The notes: generated by a model from the sequence alone, not told the origin. 34,738 bases of DNA from Holophaga sp. (GCA_031292735.1 JARLGP010000251.1:1-34738), one strand, 5' to 3'; counted from the stretch's first letter, positions 1 to 8,867 are shown. Numbers and translations are program-made.

Positions 1-257
1 CCGGCCAGGTCGCCGGGCTTGAAGCCCTTCACCTGGGCGCCCACCTGGGCCACCCGGCCCACGATCTCGTGGCCGGGGACCATGGGGAACAGCGAACCGC
101 CCCATTCGTCCTTGACCTGGTGGATGTCCGAATGGCACACGCCGCAGTAGGCGATGTCGATGAGGACATCCTGGGGGCCCACCTCGCGGCGGTCGAACTC
201 GAAGGGCTCCAGGGGTTTGGCTGCTCCCGGAGCGGCATAGGCTTTGGTGTGGATCAT
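1..257 (-). CDS. Zinc-dependent NAD(P) alcohol dehydrogenase, N-terminal part (cut by window edge)
   Basis: Only the first 85 residues are inside the window. They form the GroES-like N-terminal domain of a medium-chain zinc alcohol dehydrogenase of the YahK/cinnamyl-alcohol dehydrogenase type. The catalytic-zinc cysteine sits in CGVCHSD (residues 38-44) and the zinc-ligand motif GHE is at residues 62-64. The protein probably interconverts an aldehyde and an alcohol in the cytoplasm with NADPH; the substrate cannot be told. The ATG (CAT at 255-257) has GGAGG about 5 bases upstream. The gene lies 42 bp behind the radical SAM gene on the same strand, so the two are probably co-transcribed. The structural-zinc and Rossmann parts are not visible. 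Family assignment is firm; the subfamily is an inference. Confidence 0.9.
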   Translation of the reverse strand, partial: MIHTKAYAAPGAAKPLEPFEFDRREVGPQDVLIDIAYCGVCHSDIHQVKDEWGGSLFPMVPGHEIVGRVAQVGAQVKGFKPGDLA

Positions 258-299
258 GTGGCCTCCAACGGGGCGGGTGCCCGTCGGGGACAGACTATA

Positions 300-2024
300 C
301 TAAGAGAGACCCTGGGCCAGCAAGCGGGCGCTTCGGGTGCGGAACCCTTCCAGGATCCGGAAGGCGCTGTCCTGGAAATCCGGGTGGATCCGCCGGCATC
401 GGCTCCAGGCCCGCTTCAGCAGCCGGTTGCGGTAGGCTTCCAGGCGCAGCCGGCGCCCCGGGCTGTCCCGCATGTCCTTCAGCCGGGCTTCCAGGTCCCG
501 CTGGAAGCCCTCCAGGCGTTCCCTGAAGCGTTCCAGCGACAGGAGGTTGTCGGTGATGGTGAAGAAATGGTGGCCCTTCACCGCCAGGGCGACGATCTCG
601 GCGGTCATCAGGGGGCGGGAAAGGATGCCCTTGAACAGGTAGCTCCAGTAGGCGAGGCCGTAGCGGGAGCAGGTCTGGCGGACCAGGGAAAGAATGAAGG
701 CGCGCAGCTCCATGAACCGGATCCGCCGGCAGGACGCTTGGCCGTGCTTCATCCGGCGCACCAGCTGGAGGCAGCGGTCGAAGTAGCGCCGGGGCGTGTA
801 GACCGACTGCAGCACCCGCTTGTAGCCGTCCCGGAGCAGGGCCGCGTCCATGCGGGGCCGGAAATTGAGATCCAGGTCGTGGGTGTTGTTGCCGCCGGCG
901 CCGGAGCCCAGCAGCCGGCCCTCGGCACCCAGGCGCGCATGCAGCCGGGTGCGGGGCAGCGCCGTGAGCAGGCCCACCATGGCGGTGGGGATGGCGGACT
1001 TTTCGATGAAGTGGATCTGCCGGTCGAAGATGTCCGCCCGATCCTCGTCGAAGCCCAGGATGAAGCCGGCCGAGACCTCCAGGCCCGAGTCCTGGATGGC
1101 GCGGACGCTGGCCAGCAGGTCCGCGTGGCTGTTCTGGCTCTTTTCCACGGCTTCCAGGGTGGCCTGGTCGGGGGTCTCGATGCCCACGAACACCATGTTG
1201 AAGCCGGCCGCCACCATGGCCTCCATCAGGGGCGGGTCGGCGGCCAGGTCGAGGCTGGCTTCGGTGAACAGCGAGAACGGGCGATGGTGCTGCTCCTGCC
1301 AGCGGGCCAGTTCCGGCAGCAGCTCGCGCACTTCCTTGCGGTTGCCGATGAAGTTGTCGTCCACCACGAACAGCGAGCCGCGCCAGCCCTGGTCGAACAG
1401 CAGGTCCAGCTCCGCCAGGAACTGGTCCGGGCGCTTGGTGCGCGGCCGGTGCCCGAACAGCTCGACGATGTCGCAGAACTCGCAGTGGTGCGGGCAGCCG
1501 CGGGAGAACTGCAGGGCCGCCCCGGCGTAGCGGCGCTGGCGCACCAGGTCGTAGCGGGGCGCCGGGGTGCCGGACAGGTCCGGATGGGCGGGGTCGCGGT
1601 AGCAGTGCTTGGGCGTGCCCAGTTCGAAGTCCTTGAGGAAGGGCGGGAGGTTCACCTCCGCCTCGCCCAGGACGAACCAGTCCACCCCCTCGATGCTGTC
1701 GTGGCAGCTGGTGGGGTAGGGGCCGCCGGCCAGCACCGGCTTGCCCGCCTCCAGGCACAGGGCCACCAGCCGCTCGAATCCCGCCCGCTGCACCAGCATG
1801 GCCGAGACCAGGACCAGGTCGGCGGCGTCCACATCCTTGCGGGAGATGGACTCCACGTTCAGGTCCAGCAGCTTGAGGTTCCAGCTGGGCGGCAGCATGG
1901 CGGCCACGGTGAGCAGGCCCAGCGGCGGAAGCACCGCCTTGCGGCCCAGGAACGGCAGGGCGTAGCGCATGCTCCAGTAAGTCGGAGGCATCTCCGGATA
2001 GACCAACAGGGCATTTACCCCCAT
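300..2024 (-). CDS. B12-binding radical SAM protein (DUF4070-type, HpnP-like)
   Basis: The product is 574 residues. The N-terminal part (about 1-150) resembles a cobalamin-binding domain with a LVYPEMPPTYW opening, as in methylases of the HpnP type. The radical SAM core follows, with the iron-sulfur motif RGCPHHCEFC (Cys177, Cys181, Cys184), a GIETP motif near residue 290 and a C-terminal DUF4070-like region. Such enzymes usually methylate unactivated carbons, HpnP (hopanoid C-2 methylase) being the best-known relative. Most DUF4070 members have no known substrate, so HpnP function is not claimed. The ATG at 2024 was preferred over an in-frame GTG 9 bases upstream because AAGGAGG lies 9 bases before the ATG but abuts the GTG. 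The alcohol dehydrogenase follows 42 bp downstream. BluB, which makes a cobalamin ligand, is encoded 7 kb away. Confidence 0.85.
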   Translation of the reverse strand: MGVNALLVYPEMPPTYWSMRYALPFLGRKAVLPPLGLLTVAAMLPPSWNLKLLDLNVESISRKDVDAADLVLVSAMLVQRAGFERLVALCLEAGKPVLAGGPYPTSCHDSIEGVDWFVLGEAEVNLPPFLKDFELGTPKHCYRDPAHPDLSGTPAPRYDLVRQRRYAGAALQFSRGCPHHCEFCDIVELFGHRPRTKRPDQFLAELDLLFDQGWRGSLFVVDDNFIGNRKEVRELLPELARWQEQHHRPFSLFTEASLDLAADPPLMEAMVAAGFNMVFVGIETPDQATLEAVEKSQNSHADLLASVRAIQDSGLEVSAGFILGFDEDRADIFDRQIHFIEKSAIPTAMVGLLTALPRTRLHARLGAEGRLLGSGAGGNNTHDLDLNFRPRMDAALLRDGYKRVLQSVYTPRRYFDRCLQLVRRMKHGQASCRRIRFMELRAFILSLVRQTCSRYGLAYWSYLFKGILSRPLMTAEIVALAVKGHHFFTITDNLLSLERFRERLEGFQRDLEARLKDMRDSPGRRLRLEAYRNRLLKRAWSRCRRIHPDFQDSAFRILEGFRTRSARLLAQGLS

Positions 2025-2129
2025 GGGATCCACCCTCCTTCAGAAACAGGTTGGCTCAATCTTACCTCCCGGATCGGGGCCCGGGCGGCCCCGCCAAAAA
2101 AAAGTGAGCACCCCAAAGAAGGTGAGGCC

Positions 2130-2347
2130 ATCATTGTTGCGATTCGGCATCCACGGCCTAGACTTAATGAAAGATTAGTTAAGATATTATTGATTAACAC
2201 AACCGCCAAAACCCTAAAGACAAAAACGAATAAGTTTAAACGGGCGCGCCGGGGAGAACACACTAATATTACTACAAAGGTCGGGTTCTCCGATTCCGGA
2301 GATGGGAAGGAAGGCCAGCAGGGCAAAAACCACCAGGGAGGGGTGCA
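2130..2347 (+). promoter_or_regulatory. AT-rich leader and probable promoter region of prkA
   Basis: The 323-base gap between the radical SAM gene (minus) and prkA (plus) contains a block at about 2150-2280 that is strikingly AT-rich against the GC-rich surroundings, with runs such as TTAAGATATTATTG. It is the only place for the prkA promoter and for the divergent radical SAM promoter. I could not fix a convincing -35/-10 pair, and no sigma-54 site with correct spacing was found. The prkA ribosome binding site GGGAGGGG is at 2336-2343. Confidence 0.4.
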
Positions 2348-4270
2348 ATGTCAGTCTTTGACCGAAGCCTCAGCCGCTATTCCAATACGCGGGAAGAGGA
2401 GATGACCATCCAGGAATACCTGGAACTTTGCAAGAAAGATTCATCAGCCTATGCCAGCGTGGCGGAGCGGATGCTGATGGCCATCGGCGAGCCGGAAGTG
2501 GTGGACACCCATCTGGTGGACCGCAATTCCCGTATCTTCGCCAACAAGATGATCCGGATCTACCCGGCATTCAAAGGTTTCTACGGCATGGAGGAGGTGA
2601 TCGAGGCGATCGTCGCCTACTTCCGGCACGCCGCCCAGGGCCTGGAGGAAAAGAAGCAGATCCTCTACCTGCTGGGGCCGGTGGGGGGCGGCAAGTCGTC
2701 CCTGGCGGAGGGCCTGAAGTCCCTTATGGAAAAGGTGCCCTTCTATTCCATCAAGGGCTCGCCGGTGAATGAATCACCCCTGGGCCTGTTCAACCCGGTG
2801 GAGGATGCCCGCATCCTGGAGGACGACTACGGCATCCCGCGCCGCTACCTGGGCTCCATCATGAGCCCGTGGGCGGTGAAGCGGCTGCACGAGTTCGGCG
2901 GCGACATCACCAAGTTCCGGGTGGTCAAGCAGCGCCCCTCCATCCTGTCCCAGGTGGCCCTGGCCAAGACCGAGCCGGGCGACGAGAACAACCAGGACAT
3001 CTCCTCGCTGGTGGGCAAGATCGATATCCGCAAGCTGGAAACATACTCCCAGAACGATCCGGACGCCTACTCCTACTCCGGGGGCCTGTGCCTGGCCAAC
3101 CGGGGCATGCTGGAATTCGTCGAGATGTTCAAGGCGCCCATCAAGGTGCTGCACCCCCTGCTGACCGCCACCCAGGAAGGCAACTACAAGGGAACAGAAG
3201 GTTTCGGAGCCATTCCCTTCGACGGCCTGATCCTGGCCCACTCCAACGAGGCGGAGTGGCTGACCTTCAAGAACAACCGCAACAATGAAGCTTTCCTGGA
3301 CCGCATCTACATCGTCAAGGTGCCCTATTCCCTGCGGGTCTCCGACGAGGTCAACATCTACCAGAAGCTGCTGGACAACTCCTCGCTCACCCAGGCCCCC
3401 TGCGCCCCGGACACCCTGCGCATGCTGGCCCAGTTCTCGGTGCTGTCCCGCCTCAAGGAGCCGGAGAACTCCAGCATCTACTCCAAGATGCGCATCTACG
3501 ATGGGGAGAACCTCAAGGACATCGATCCCAAGGCCAAGAGCTACCAGGAATACCGCGACTTCGCCGGGGTCGACGAGGGCATGACCGGGCTTTCCACCCG
3601 GTTCGCCTTCAAGATCCTATCCCGGGTCTTCAATTACGACCACCGGGAGGTGGCCGCCAACCCGGTGCACCTGATGTACATCCTGGAACAGCAGATCGAG
3701 CAGGAACAGTTCCCGCCCGCCACCGAGGAGCAGTACCGCCGCTACCTCAAGGAATACCTGTCACCCAGGTATGCCGAATTCATCGGCAAGGAGATCCAGA
3801 CCGCCTACCTGGAAAGCTACTCCGAATATGGCCAGAACATCTTCGACCGCTACGTGACCTACGCCGACTTCTGGATCCAGGACCAGGAATTCCGCGACCC
3901 CAACACCGGCGAAATGCTGGACCGCGCCGCCCTCAACGAGGAGCTGGAAAAGATCGAGAAGCCCGCCGGGATCTCCAATCCCAAGGATTTCCGCAACGAG
4001 GTGGTCAACTTCGTGCTGCGCGCCCGGGCCAAGCACGACGGCAAGAACCCGCTGTGGACCTCGTACGAGAAGCTGCGGGCGGTGATCGAGAAGAAGATGT
4101 TCTCCAACACCGAGGAGCTGCTTCCGGTGATCTCGTTCAACACCAAGGCCAGCACCGACGACCAGAAGAAGCACCAGGACTTCCTCGACCGGATGATCAG
4201 CAAGGGATACACGGAAAAACAAGTGCGGCTGCTTTGCGACTGGTATCTGCGGGTGCGCAAGTCGTCCTGA
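2348..4270 (+). CDS. prkA: PrkA family serine protein kinase
   Basis: The product is 640 residues, the normal length for PrkA/YeaG (about 640). The N-terminal AAA-type domain carries a Walker A motif GPVGGGKS at residues 110-117 inside LYLLGPVGGGKSSLAEGL. The C-terminal half is the PrkA kinase-like domain. PrkA proteins are cytoplasmic and are known from E. coli and Bacillus for roles in nitrogen-starvation, stationary-phase and sporulation-linked responses; the targets here are unknown. The start is supported by GGGAGGGG about 5 bases upstream. The next gene, yeaH, begins 18 bp downstream, followed by spoVR, reproducing the widely conserved prkA-yeaH-spoVR order, so these should be one transcript. 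The long antisense frames over this gene are codon-bias shadows. Confidence 0.97.
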   Translation: MSVFDRSLSRYSNTREEEMTIQEYLELCKKDSSAYASVAERMLMAIGEPEVVDTHLVDRNSRIFANKMIRIYPAFKGFYGMEEVIEAIVAYFRHAAQGLEEKKQILYLLGPVGGGKSSLAEGLKSLMEKVPFYSIKGSPVNESPLGLFNPVEDARILEDDYGIPRRYLGSIMSPWAVKRLHEFGGDITKFRVVKQRPSILSQVALAKTEPGDENNQDISSLVGKIDIRKLETYSQNDPDAYSYSGGLCLANRGMLEFVEMFKAPIKVLHPLLTATQEGNYKGTEGFGAIPFDGLILAHSNEAEWLTFKNNRNNEAFLDRIYIVKVPYSLRVSDEVNIYQKLLDNSSLTQAPCAPDTLRMLAQFSVLSRLKEPENSSIYSKMRIYDGENLKDIDPKAKSYQEYRDFAGVDEGMTGLSTRFAFKILSRVFNYDHREVAANPVHLMYILEQQIEQEQFPPATEEQYRRYLKEYLSPRYAEFIGKEIQTAYLESYSEYGQNIFDRYVTYADFWIQDQEFRDPNTGEMLDRAALNEELEKIEKPAGISNPKDFRNEVVNFVLRARAKHDGKNPLWTSYEKLRAVIEKKMFSNTEELLPVISFNTKASTDDQKKHQDFLDRMISKGYTEKQVRLLCDWYLRVRKSS

Positions 4271-4288
4271 AGGTTTTGGGGGGAGCCC

Positions 4289-5551
4289 ATGATCCGTATC
4301 GTCGATCGGAGACTCGACAGCAAGAACAAGAGTTCCGTCAATCGCAGCCGATTCATCCGACGCTTCAAAAGCCAGATCAAGAAAGCCGTCTCCGACACCA
4401 TCGACAAGAGCGGCATCCGCGACCTGGCGGAGGGCAAACGGATCGGCATTCCCGGCAAGGACATCAACGAGCCCCAGTTCCGCACCGGCCATGGCGGGGT
4501 GCGCGAGCAGGTGCTGCCGGGCAATGACCGGTTCACCACCGGCGAGACCTTCGACCGGCCCCAGGGCGGGAGCGGGGGACGGGGCTCCAAGGCCAGTCCG
4601 GACGGGGAAGGGGTGGACGATTTCGTGTTCACCCTGACCAAGGACGAGTTCATGGAGATCTTCTTCGAGGAACTGGCCCTGCCCAACCTGGTGAAGCGGC
4701 ACCTGGCCAGCATCACCGAGTTCAAGCGGGTGCGGGCCGGCTACTCCCAGACCGGGGTGCCCACCAACATCAACCTGGTCCGCACCATGCGCGGCGCGGC
4801 CGGGCGCCGCATCGCGGTGGGCGGGCCGTACGCCGCCAAGCTGCGCGAGCTGGAGACGGAACTGGAACGGCTGCTGCTCACCGGCAGCGAGAGCGATCCG
4901 GAGGTCAAGCGGGTGCGCCAGGAGATCCAGCGCTTGCGCACCCGGGCCGACGCGGTGCCGTTCATCGACTCCTTCGACCTGCGCTACAACAACCACGTGC
5001 GCATCGCCCAGCCCACCACCCAGGCGGTGATGTTCTGCCTGATGGACATCTCCGGCTCCATGGACGAGGAGAAGAAGAACATCGCCAAGCGCTTCTTCAC
5101 GCTGCTCTACCTGTTCCTGACCCGCACCTACGAGCACATCGATGTGGTGTTCATCCGTCATCACACCGTGGCCGAAGAGGTGGACGAGGAGAACTTCTTC
5201 CATTCCCGGGAAACCGGCGGAACGGTGGTGTCCAGCGCCCTGAAGCTCATGCGCAAGGTGATCGAGCAGCGCTACGGCAACGGCCTATGGAACATCTACG
5301 GGGCCCAGGCTTCCGACGGCGACAACTGGCTGGAGGATTCGGTGCTCTGCTACGACCTGCTCAACTCCCAGATCCTCGGCCTGACCCAGTTCTACGCCTA
5401 CATCGAGATCGCCGAGGACACCCCCCAGAACCTGTGGGAGGAGTACGAAAAGGTGCAGGCGGCCCATGAGGGCGTGTTCGCCATGCGCCGGATCAAGGCC
5501 GTCACCGACATCTACCCCGTGTTCCACGATCTCTTCAAGAAGCGCGGCTAG
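4289..5551 (+). CDS. yeaH: YeaH/YhbH family protein (DUF444, VWA-like)
   Basis: This 420-residue protein belongs to the YeaH/YhbH (UPF0229) family. It has a basic N-terminus with RSRFIRRFK, a glycine-rich stretch around 93-108, and a C-terminal von Willebrand A-like domain whose metal-site motif DISGSMD is at residues 253-259. In E. coli it is co-expressed with the kinase YeaG and acts in the same starvation response; the biochemical role is not established. It starts 18 bp after prkA behind a GGGGGGAG ribosome binding site and ends 9 bp before spoVR. Length and composition fit the family. Confidence 0.95.
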   Translation: MIRIVDRRLDSKNKSSVNRSRFIRRFKSQIKKAVSDTIDKSGIRDLAEGKRIGIPGKDINEPQFRTGHGGVREQVLPGNDRFTTGETFDRPQGGSGGRGSKASPDGEGVDDFVFTLTKDEFMEIFFEELALPNLVKRHLASITEFKRVRAGYSQTGVPTNINLVRTMRGAAGRRIAVGGPYAAKLRELETELERLLLTGSESDPEVKRVRQEIQRLRTRADAVPFIDSFDLRYNNHVRIAQPTTQAVMFCLMDISGSMDEEKKNIAKRFFTLLYLFLTRTYEHIDVVFIRHHTVAEEVDEENFFHSRETGGTVVSSALKLMRKVIEQRYGNGLWNIYGAQASDGDNWLEDSVLCYDLLNSQILGLTQFYAYIEIAEDTPQNLWEEYEKVQAAHEGVFAMRRIKAVTDIYPVFHDLFKKRG

Positions 5552-5560
5552 GAGAAACCC

Positions 5561-7063
5561 ATGGCCCGAAAGAAAATCCAGCCCCTGCCTGGCGGTTCGG
5601 AATGGAGCTTCGATTCCATCGAGGCCTACGACCAGGCCATCGGCCGGATCGCCCAGAACTATGGGCTGGAATGCTACCCCCACCTGCTGGAGATCATCAG
5701 CACCGAGCAGATGATGGACGCCTACGCCTCCATCGGCATGCCGGTGTACTACCACCACTGGTCCTTCGGCAAGCAGTTCCTGGCCACCGAAAGCCGCTAC
5801 AAGCGCGGGCAGATGGGCCTGGCCTACGAGATCGTGATCAATTCCGACCCCTGCATCGCCTACCTCATGGAGGAGAACACCCTGCCCATGCAGGCGCTGG
5901 TCATCGCCCACGCCGCCTACGGGCACAACTCCTTCTTCAAGGGCAACCACCTGTTCAAGCAGTGGACCGCGGCCAACGCCATCATCGACTACCTGGTGTT
6001 CGCCCGGAACTTCATCGCCGATTGCGAGGAGCGGCACGGCCAGGATGCCGTGGAACGGCTGCTGGATTCCTGCCACGCCCTCATGAACCTGGGGGTGGAC
6101 CGCTACAAGCGGGCGCCCAAGCTTTCCCTGGCCAAGGAACAGGCGCGCCAGCGGGAGCGGGAAGACTACCTGCAGACCCAGGTCAACCAGATCTGGCGCA
6201 CCCTGCCGCACCACGAGGAGAAGGACGGCCAGTCCGAGGAGAAGCGGTTCCCGGTGGAGCCCGAGGAGAACGTGCTCTACTTCATCGAGAAGAACGCCCC
6301 GCTGCTGGAGCCCTGGCAGCGGGAGGTGATCCGCATCGTGCGCAAGATCGCCCAGTACTTCCATCCCCAGCGCCAGACCCAGGTGATGAACGAGGGGTGG
6401 GCCACCTTCTGGCACTACACCCTGCTCAACACCCTCTACGACGAGGGCCGGGTCAGCGACGGCTTCATCCTCGAATTCCTCCAGTCGCACACCAACGTGG
6501 TCTACCAGCCCCCCTACAACAGCCAGTGGTACTCCAGCATCAACCCCTACGCCCTGGGCTTCAACATGTGGCGGGACCTGCGGCGCATCTGCGAAAGCCC
6601 CACCGACGAGGACCGCGAATGGTTCCCCGAGGTGGCCGGATCGGACTGGCGCGCCACCTTCAACTTCGCCATGACCAACTTCAAGGACGAGAGCTTCATC
6701 GCCCAGTACCTGTCGCCCAAGCTCATGCGCGACTTCCGGTTCTTTTCGGTGGTGGACGACGACAGCAACCCCAAACTGCGGGTGGGGCCGATCCATGACG
6801 ACCAGGGCTACCAGACCCTGCGCCAGTCGCTGTCTGATCAGTACAACCTGGGCAGCCGCGAGCCCAACATCCAGGTGTGGAACATGGACCGGCGGGGCGA
6901 CCGGGCGCTGACCCTGCGCTACTTCAGCTACCAGCGCCGGCCGCTGCACGAGGACTTCAAGGAGGTCCTGGAGCACGTGGCCCACCTTTGGGGCTTCCCG
7001 GTGCTGCTGGAGGAGCAGACGCCCAGCGGCGAGGTGCGCCGGCTGGGCGAAAAGAACGCCTGA
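5561..7063 (+). CDS. spoVR: SpoVR family protein
   Basis: The product is 500 residues, close to E. coli YcgB (about 510), and is recognisable as SpoVR from features such as MPVYYHHWSFGKQF and a long, charged, soluble body. The family was named from Bacillus subtilis spore cortex formation but is common in non-sporulating bacteria beside prkA and yeaH; its molecular function is unknown. It is soluble, with no signal peptide or membrane segment. An AGGAGA ribosome binding site precedes the ATG. It is the last gene of the three-gene operon: tandem inverted repeats ending in a T tract follow 30 bases after the stop. Confidence 0.95.
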   Translation: MARKKIQPLPGGSEWSFDSIEAYDQAIGRIAQNYGLECYPHLLEIISTEQMMDAYASIGMPVYYHHWSFGKQFLATESRYKRGQMGLAYEIVINSDPCIAYLMEENTLPMQALVIAHAAYGHNSFFKGNHLFKQWTAANAIIDYLVFARNFIADCEERHGQDAVERLLDSCHALMNLGVDRYKRAPKLSLAKEQARQREREDYLQTQVNQIWRTLPHHEEKDGQSEEKRFPVEPEENVLYFIEKNAPLLEPWQREVIRIVRKIAQYFHPQRQTQVMNEGWATFWHYTLLNTLYDEGRVSDGFILEFLQSHTNVVYQPPYNSQWYSSINPYALGFNMWRDLRRICESPTDEDREWFPEVAGSDWRATFNFAMTNFKDESFIAQYLSPKLMRDFRFFSVVDDDSNPKLRVGPIHDDQGYQTLRQSLSDQYNLGSREPNIQVWNMDRRGDRALTLRYFSYQRRPLHEDFKEVLEHVAHLWGFPVLLEEQTPSGEVRRLGEKNA

Positions 7064-7094
7064 GCCTCCCCGGGGCCGCCGGCCACCGGGCCAT

Positions 7095-7136
7095 GGTTCC
7101 CATGGAACCGAAACGGAGCCGAACGGCTCCGTTTTT
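7095..7136 (+). terminator. Tandem hairpin and intrinsic terminator after spoVR
   Basis: A small hairpin GGTTCC-cat-GGAACC (7095-7109) is followed directly by a strong stem ACGGAGCC (7113-7120) / GGCTCCGT (7125-7132) with loop GAAC. The latter ends in a run of five T (7132-7136) and is flanked by AAA on the left, so A-U pairs extend the stem. This is a standard Rho-independent terminator for the prkA operon. Confidence 0.85.
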
Positions 7137-7193
7137 CGCGTGGGGCCAAAAGTGTCAAGCATCGTACGGGTAATTCTCCGTGACATTTTAAAA

Positions 7194-7236
7194 TTGACCA
7201 AGCCAGACAATAGGAATAACTTAACTTTTATATATT
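7194..7236 (+). promoter_or_regulatory. Possible promoter of the PstS-like gene
   Basis: TTGACC at 7194-7199 matches a sigma-70 -35 box. A TATATT at 7231-7236 and a TAACTT at 7217-7222 (17-base spacing from TTGACC) are candidate -10 elements, but neither has both good sequence and good spacing. The stretch 7175-7240 is AT-rich and is the only such DNA before the gene. No convincing Pho box was seen. Confidence 0.25.
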
Positions 7237-7345
7237 TGCCGATCATGATCCCTGGGTATCCCTGAACCCGGGATCCCTTCCTTGACTCCGTCCCTTCCGC
7301 AGGTTTGGAATCTTGGACGGAACTGCAGCTTCATTGGAGGATCCG

Positions 7346-8272
7346 ATGCGCTTTCGTTCCCTTTTACCTCCCCTGCTGATGGTGGCGGGCTGTTTGTGGG
7401 CCCAGGAGGCCCCCCAGCCAAAGCCTGCGGTGGTATGCACCTATGATCTGGAAGCGATCCTGCAGCTGTGGGTGGAACAGGCCCAGTCCGCGGGCCTGCA
7501 GGCCCGGCTGGAACTGCGCGGCGGCAATGGCGACGAGGCGCAGCGCGCGCTGCTTGAGGGCAAATCCCAGCTGGTGGCCATGAATCGGGAAATGAAACCG
7601 GAAGAGGTGGCCGCGTTCCGGGTCAAATGGGGCTACGTGCCGACCCGCATGGCCATCGCCGAGGACGCCGTGGTGGTGCTGGTACAGAAGAACAATCCGC
7701 TCAAGAGCCTGAAGATCGAGCAGCTGGATGCGATGTACACCACCACCCGCTACGCCGGCTGGACCAAGGACATCGCCACCTGGGGCGACCTGGGGATCCT
7801 GGGCAACAACTGGGTGAACCGCCCCATTCTCTGCCTGGATCATCCGGTCGGCACCGGCATGCGGGATTATTTCCAGCAGAATGTCACCCGGGGCGGCTTG
7901 CACAAGGCGTCCAACAAGCTCAGTTCGGATTCCATGACCATGGTCGAGGACCTGCTTTCCAACCAGTCGGCCATCTCCTACGGGAGCATCCAGGAGGTCT
8001 ATAACAACCTGCGCACGGTCGCCATTGTGCCCATCGGCGGCAAGGATCCGGTGGACCCCTCCTTCAAGACCATCGCCAACGGGGAATATCCCCTCACCCG
8101 GGTGATCTATTTCTACTTCAACCGCGCTCCGGGCAAGCCCCTGGATCCGACCGTGCATGCCTACCTGCGTTACGTGTTTTCCGCCCCGGGCCAGAAGATG
8201 TTGGCCCCCATGGGGTTGGTTCCGCTGCCCCAGGACGTTTTGCTGATGAACAAAAAGCGTCTGGAAAGCTGA
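7346..8272 (+). CDS. PstS-like phosphate/anion-binding periplasmic protein
   Basis: The product is 308 residues with an N-terminal signal (MRFRSLLPPLLMVAGC). VAGC could be a lipobox with Cys16, but cleavage after LWAQ by signal peptidase I is also possible. The mature part is a PBP-like domain of the PstS family: it opens with a strand-helix (VVCTYDLEAILQLW), has a middle DHPVGTGMRDYFQQNV, equivalent to the GSGTR..F phosphate-site region, and a late LTRVIYFYFN strand. It probably binds phosphate or a related anion outside the membrane. The ATG at 7346 was chosen over an upstream in-frame start (7313) because TTGGAGG precedes it and the signal peptide begins there. No pstCAB genes are nearby, so it may serve sensing or work with a transporter encoded elsewhere. 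A Cache-domain gene follows 93 bp later. Confidence 0.8.
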   Translation: MRFRSLLPPLLMVAGCLWAQEAPQPKPAVVCTYDLEAILQLWVEQAQSAGLQARLELRGGNGDEAQRALLEGKSQLVAMNREMKPEEVAAFRVKWGYVPTRMAIAEDAVVVLVQKNNPLKSLKIEQLDAMYTTTRYAGWTKDIATWGDLGILGNNWVNRPILCLDHPVGTGMRDYFQQNVTRGGLHKASNKLSSDSMTMVEDLLSNQSAISYGSIQEVYNNLRTVAIVPIGGKDPVDPSFKTIANGEYPLTRVIYFYFNRAPGKPLDPTVHAYLRYVFSAPGQKMLAPMGLVPLPQDVLLMNKKRLES

Positions 8273-8365
8273 ACTCAGGCTGCGGACCAGCGGGGCGCCG
8301 GCTGAGCCGGCAGCTCCAGGGTCCGGGCAATCCATGGGTGTGTTATTCAACAAGGGAGGAATTCC

Positions 8366-8821
8366 ATGAATTACTCTAAAATTATGGGAATGGTCCTGAT
8401 TCCGGGCATGGTCGCCTTCGCCCAGGCCCCATCGGCCGGGGCGGCCGCCCTGGTCAAGGAGGCGGTGGCTTTCGCCAAGCAGAATGGCATGGCCAAGCTG
8501 ATCCAGGAGACCAACCAGCCTAAGGGCCGATTCCATGTGAACACCGGCAGCGAGTTGTACATCTTCATCTATAACGAACGCGGGGTGGTGAAGGCCATCG
8601 GCTACGACACGGAGGCCCTGGTCGGCGTCAACCGCTACAACCTGCGGGATCCCGACGGATTCCTGATGGTACGCGAGTTCATCAATGTCGCCCAGAACCG
8701 GGGCAAGGGTTGGGTGGACTACAAGTATCCCAATCCGACCACCGGCAAGATCGAGCAGAAGACCTCGTACCTGGAATTCTTCGAGGACATGATCATCGGC
8801 AGTGGTGCCTACAAAGACTAA
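8366..8821 (+). CDS. Small secreted single-Cache-domain protein
   Basis: The product is 151 residues: a signal peptide (cleavage probably after AFAQ, about residue 22) followed by one Cache-like sensor domain. Recognisable elements are LVKEAVAFAKQNG, LYIFIYNERGVVKAIG and NRYNLRDPDG, ending in GKGWVDYKYPNP and an EDMIIGSGAY strand. This is the arrangement of stand-alone single Cache proteins related to the extracellular domains of chemoreceptors and histidine kinases. There is no transmembrane or signalling domain, so it should be a periplasmic ligand binder. A GGGAGG ribosome binding site lies 8 bases before the ATG. It follows the PstS-like gene by 93 bp and may share its transcript. The ligand is unknown. 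Confidence 0.75.
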   Translation: MNYSKIMGMVLIPGMVAFAQAPSAGAAALVKEAVAFAKQNGMAKLIQETNQPKGRFHVNTGSELYIFIYNERGVVKAIGYDTEALVGVNRYNLRDPDGFLMVREFINVAQNRGKGWVDYKYPNPTTGKIEQKTSYLEFFEDMIIGSGAYKD

Positions 8822-8867
8822 GCCGTTGTCAAGGAATAACCATTCCCGTTTCGTGCGGCCCCGGCAT

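Noticed and set aside
2118..2142. Possible sigma-54 promoter (GG...TTGC) before prkA
   Set aside because: The spacing between the GG and GC elements is 11 instead of 10 bases and the -24 box lacks TGGC.
69..2405. A 778-residue open frame on the plus strand over the radical SAM gene
   Set aside because: It is the antisense shadow of a GC-rich gene. Its composition (Gln, Ala, Gly, Val, His) is typical of reverse-strand reading, and it runs into the prkA start.
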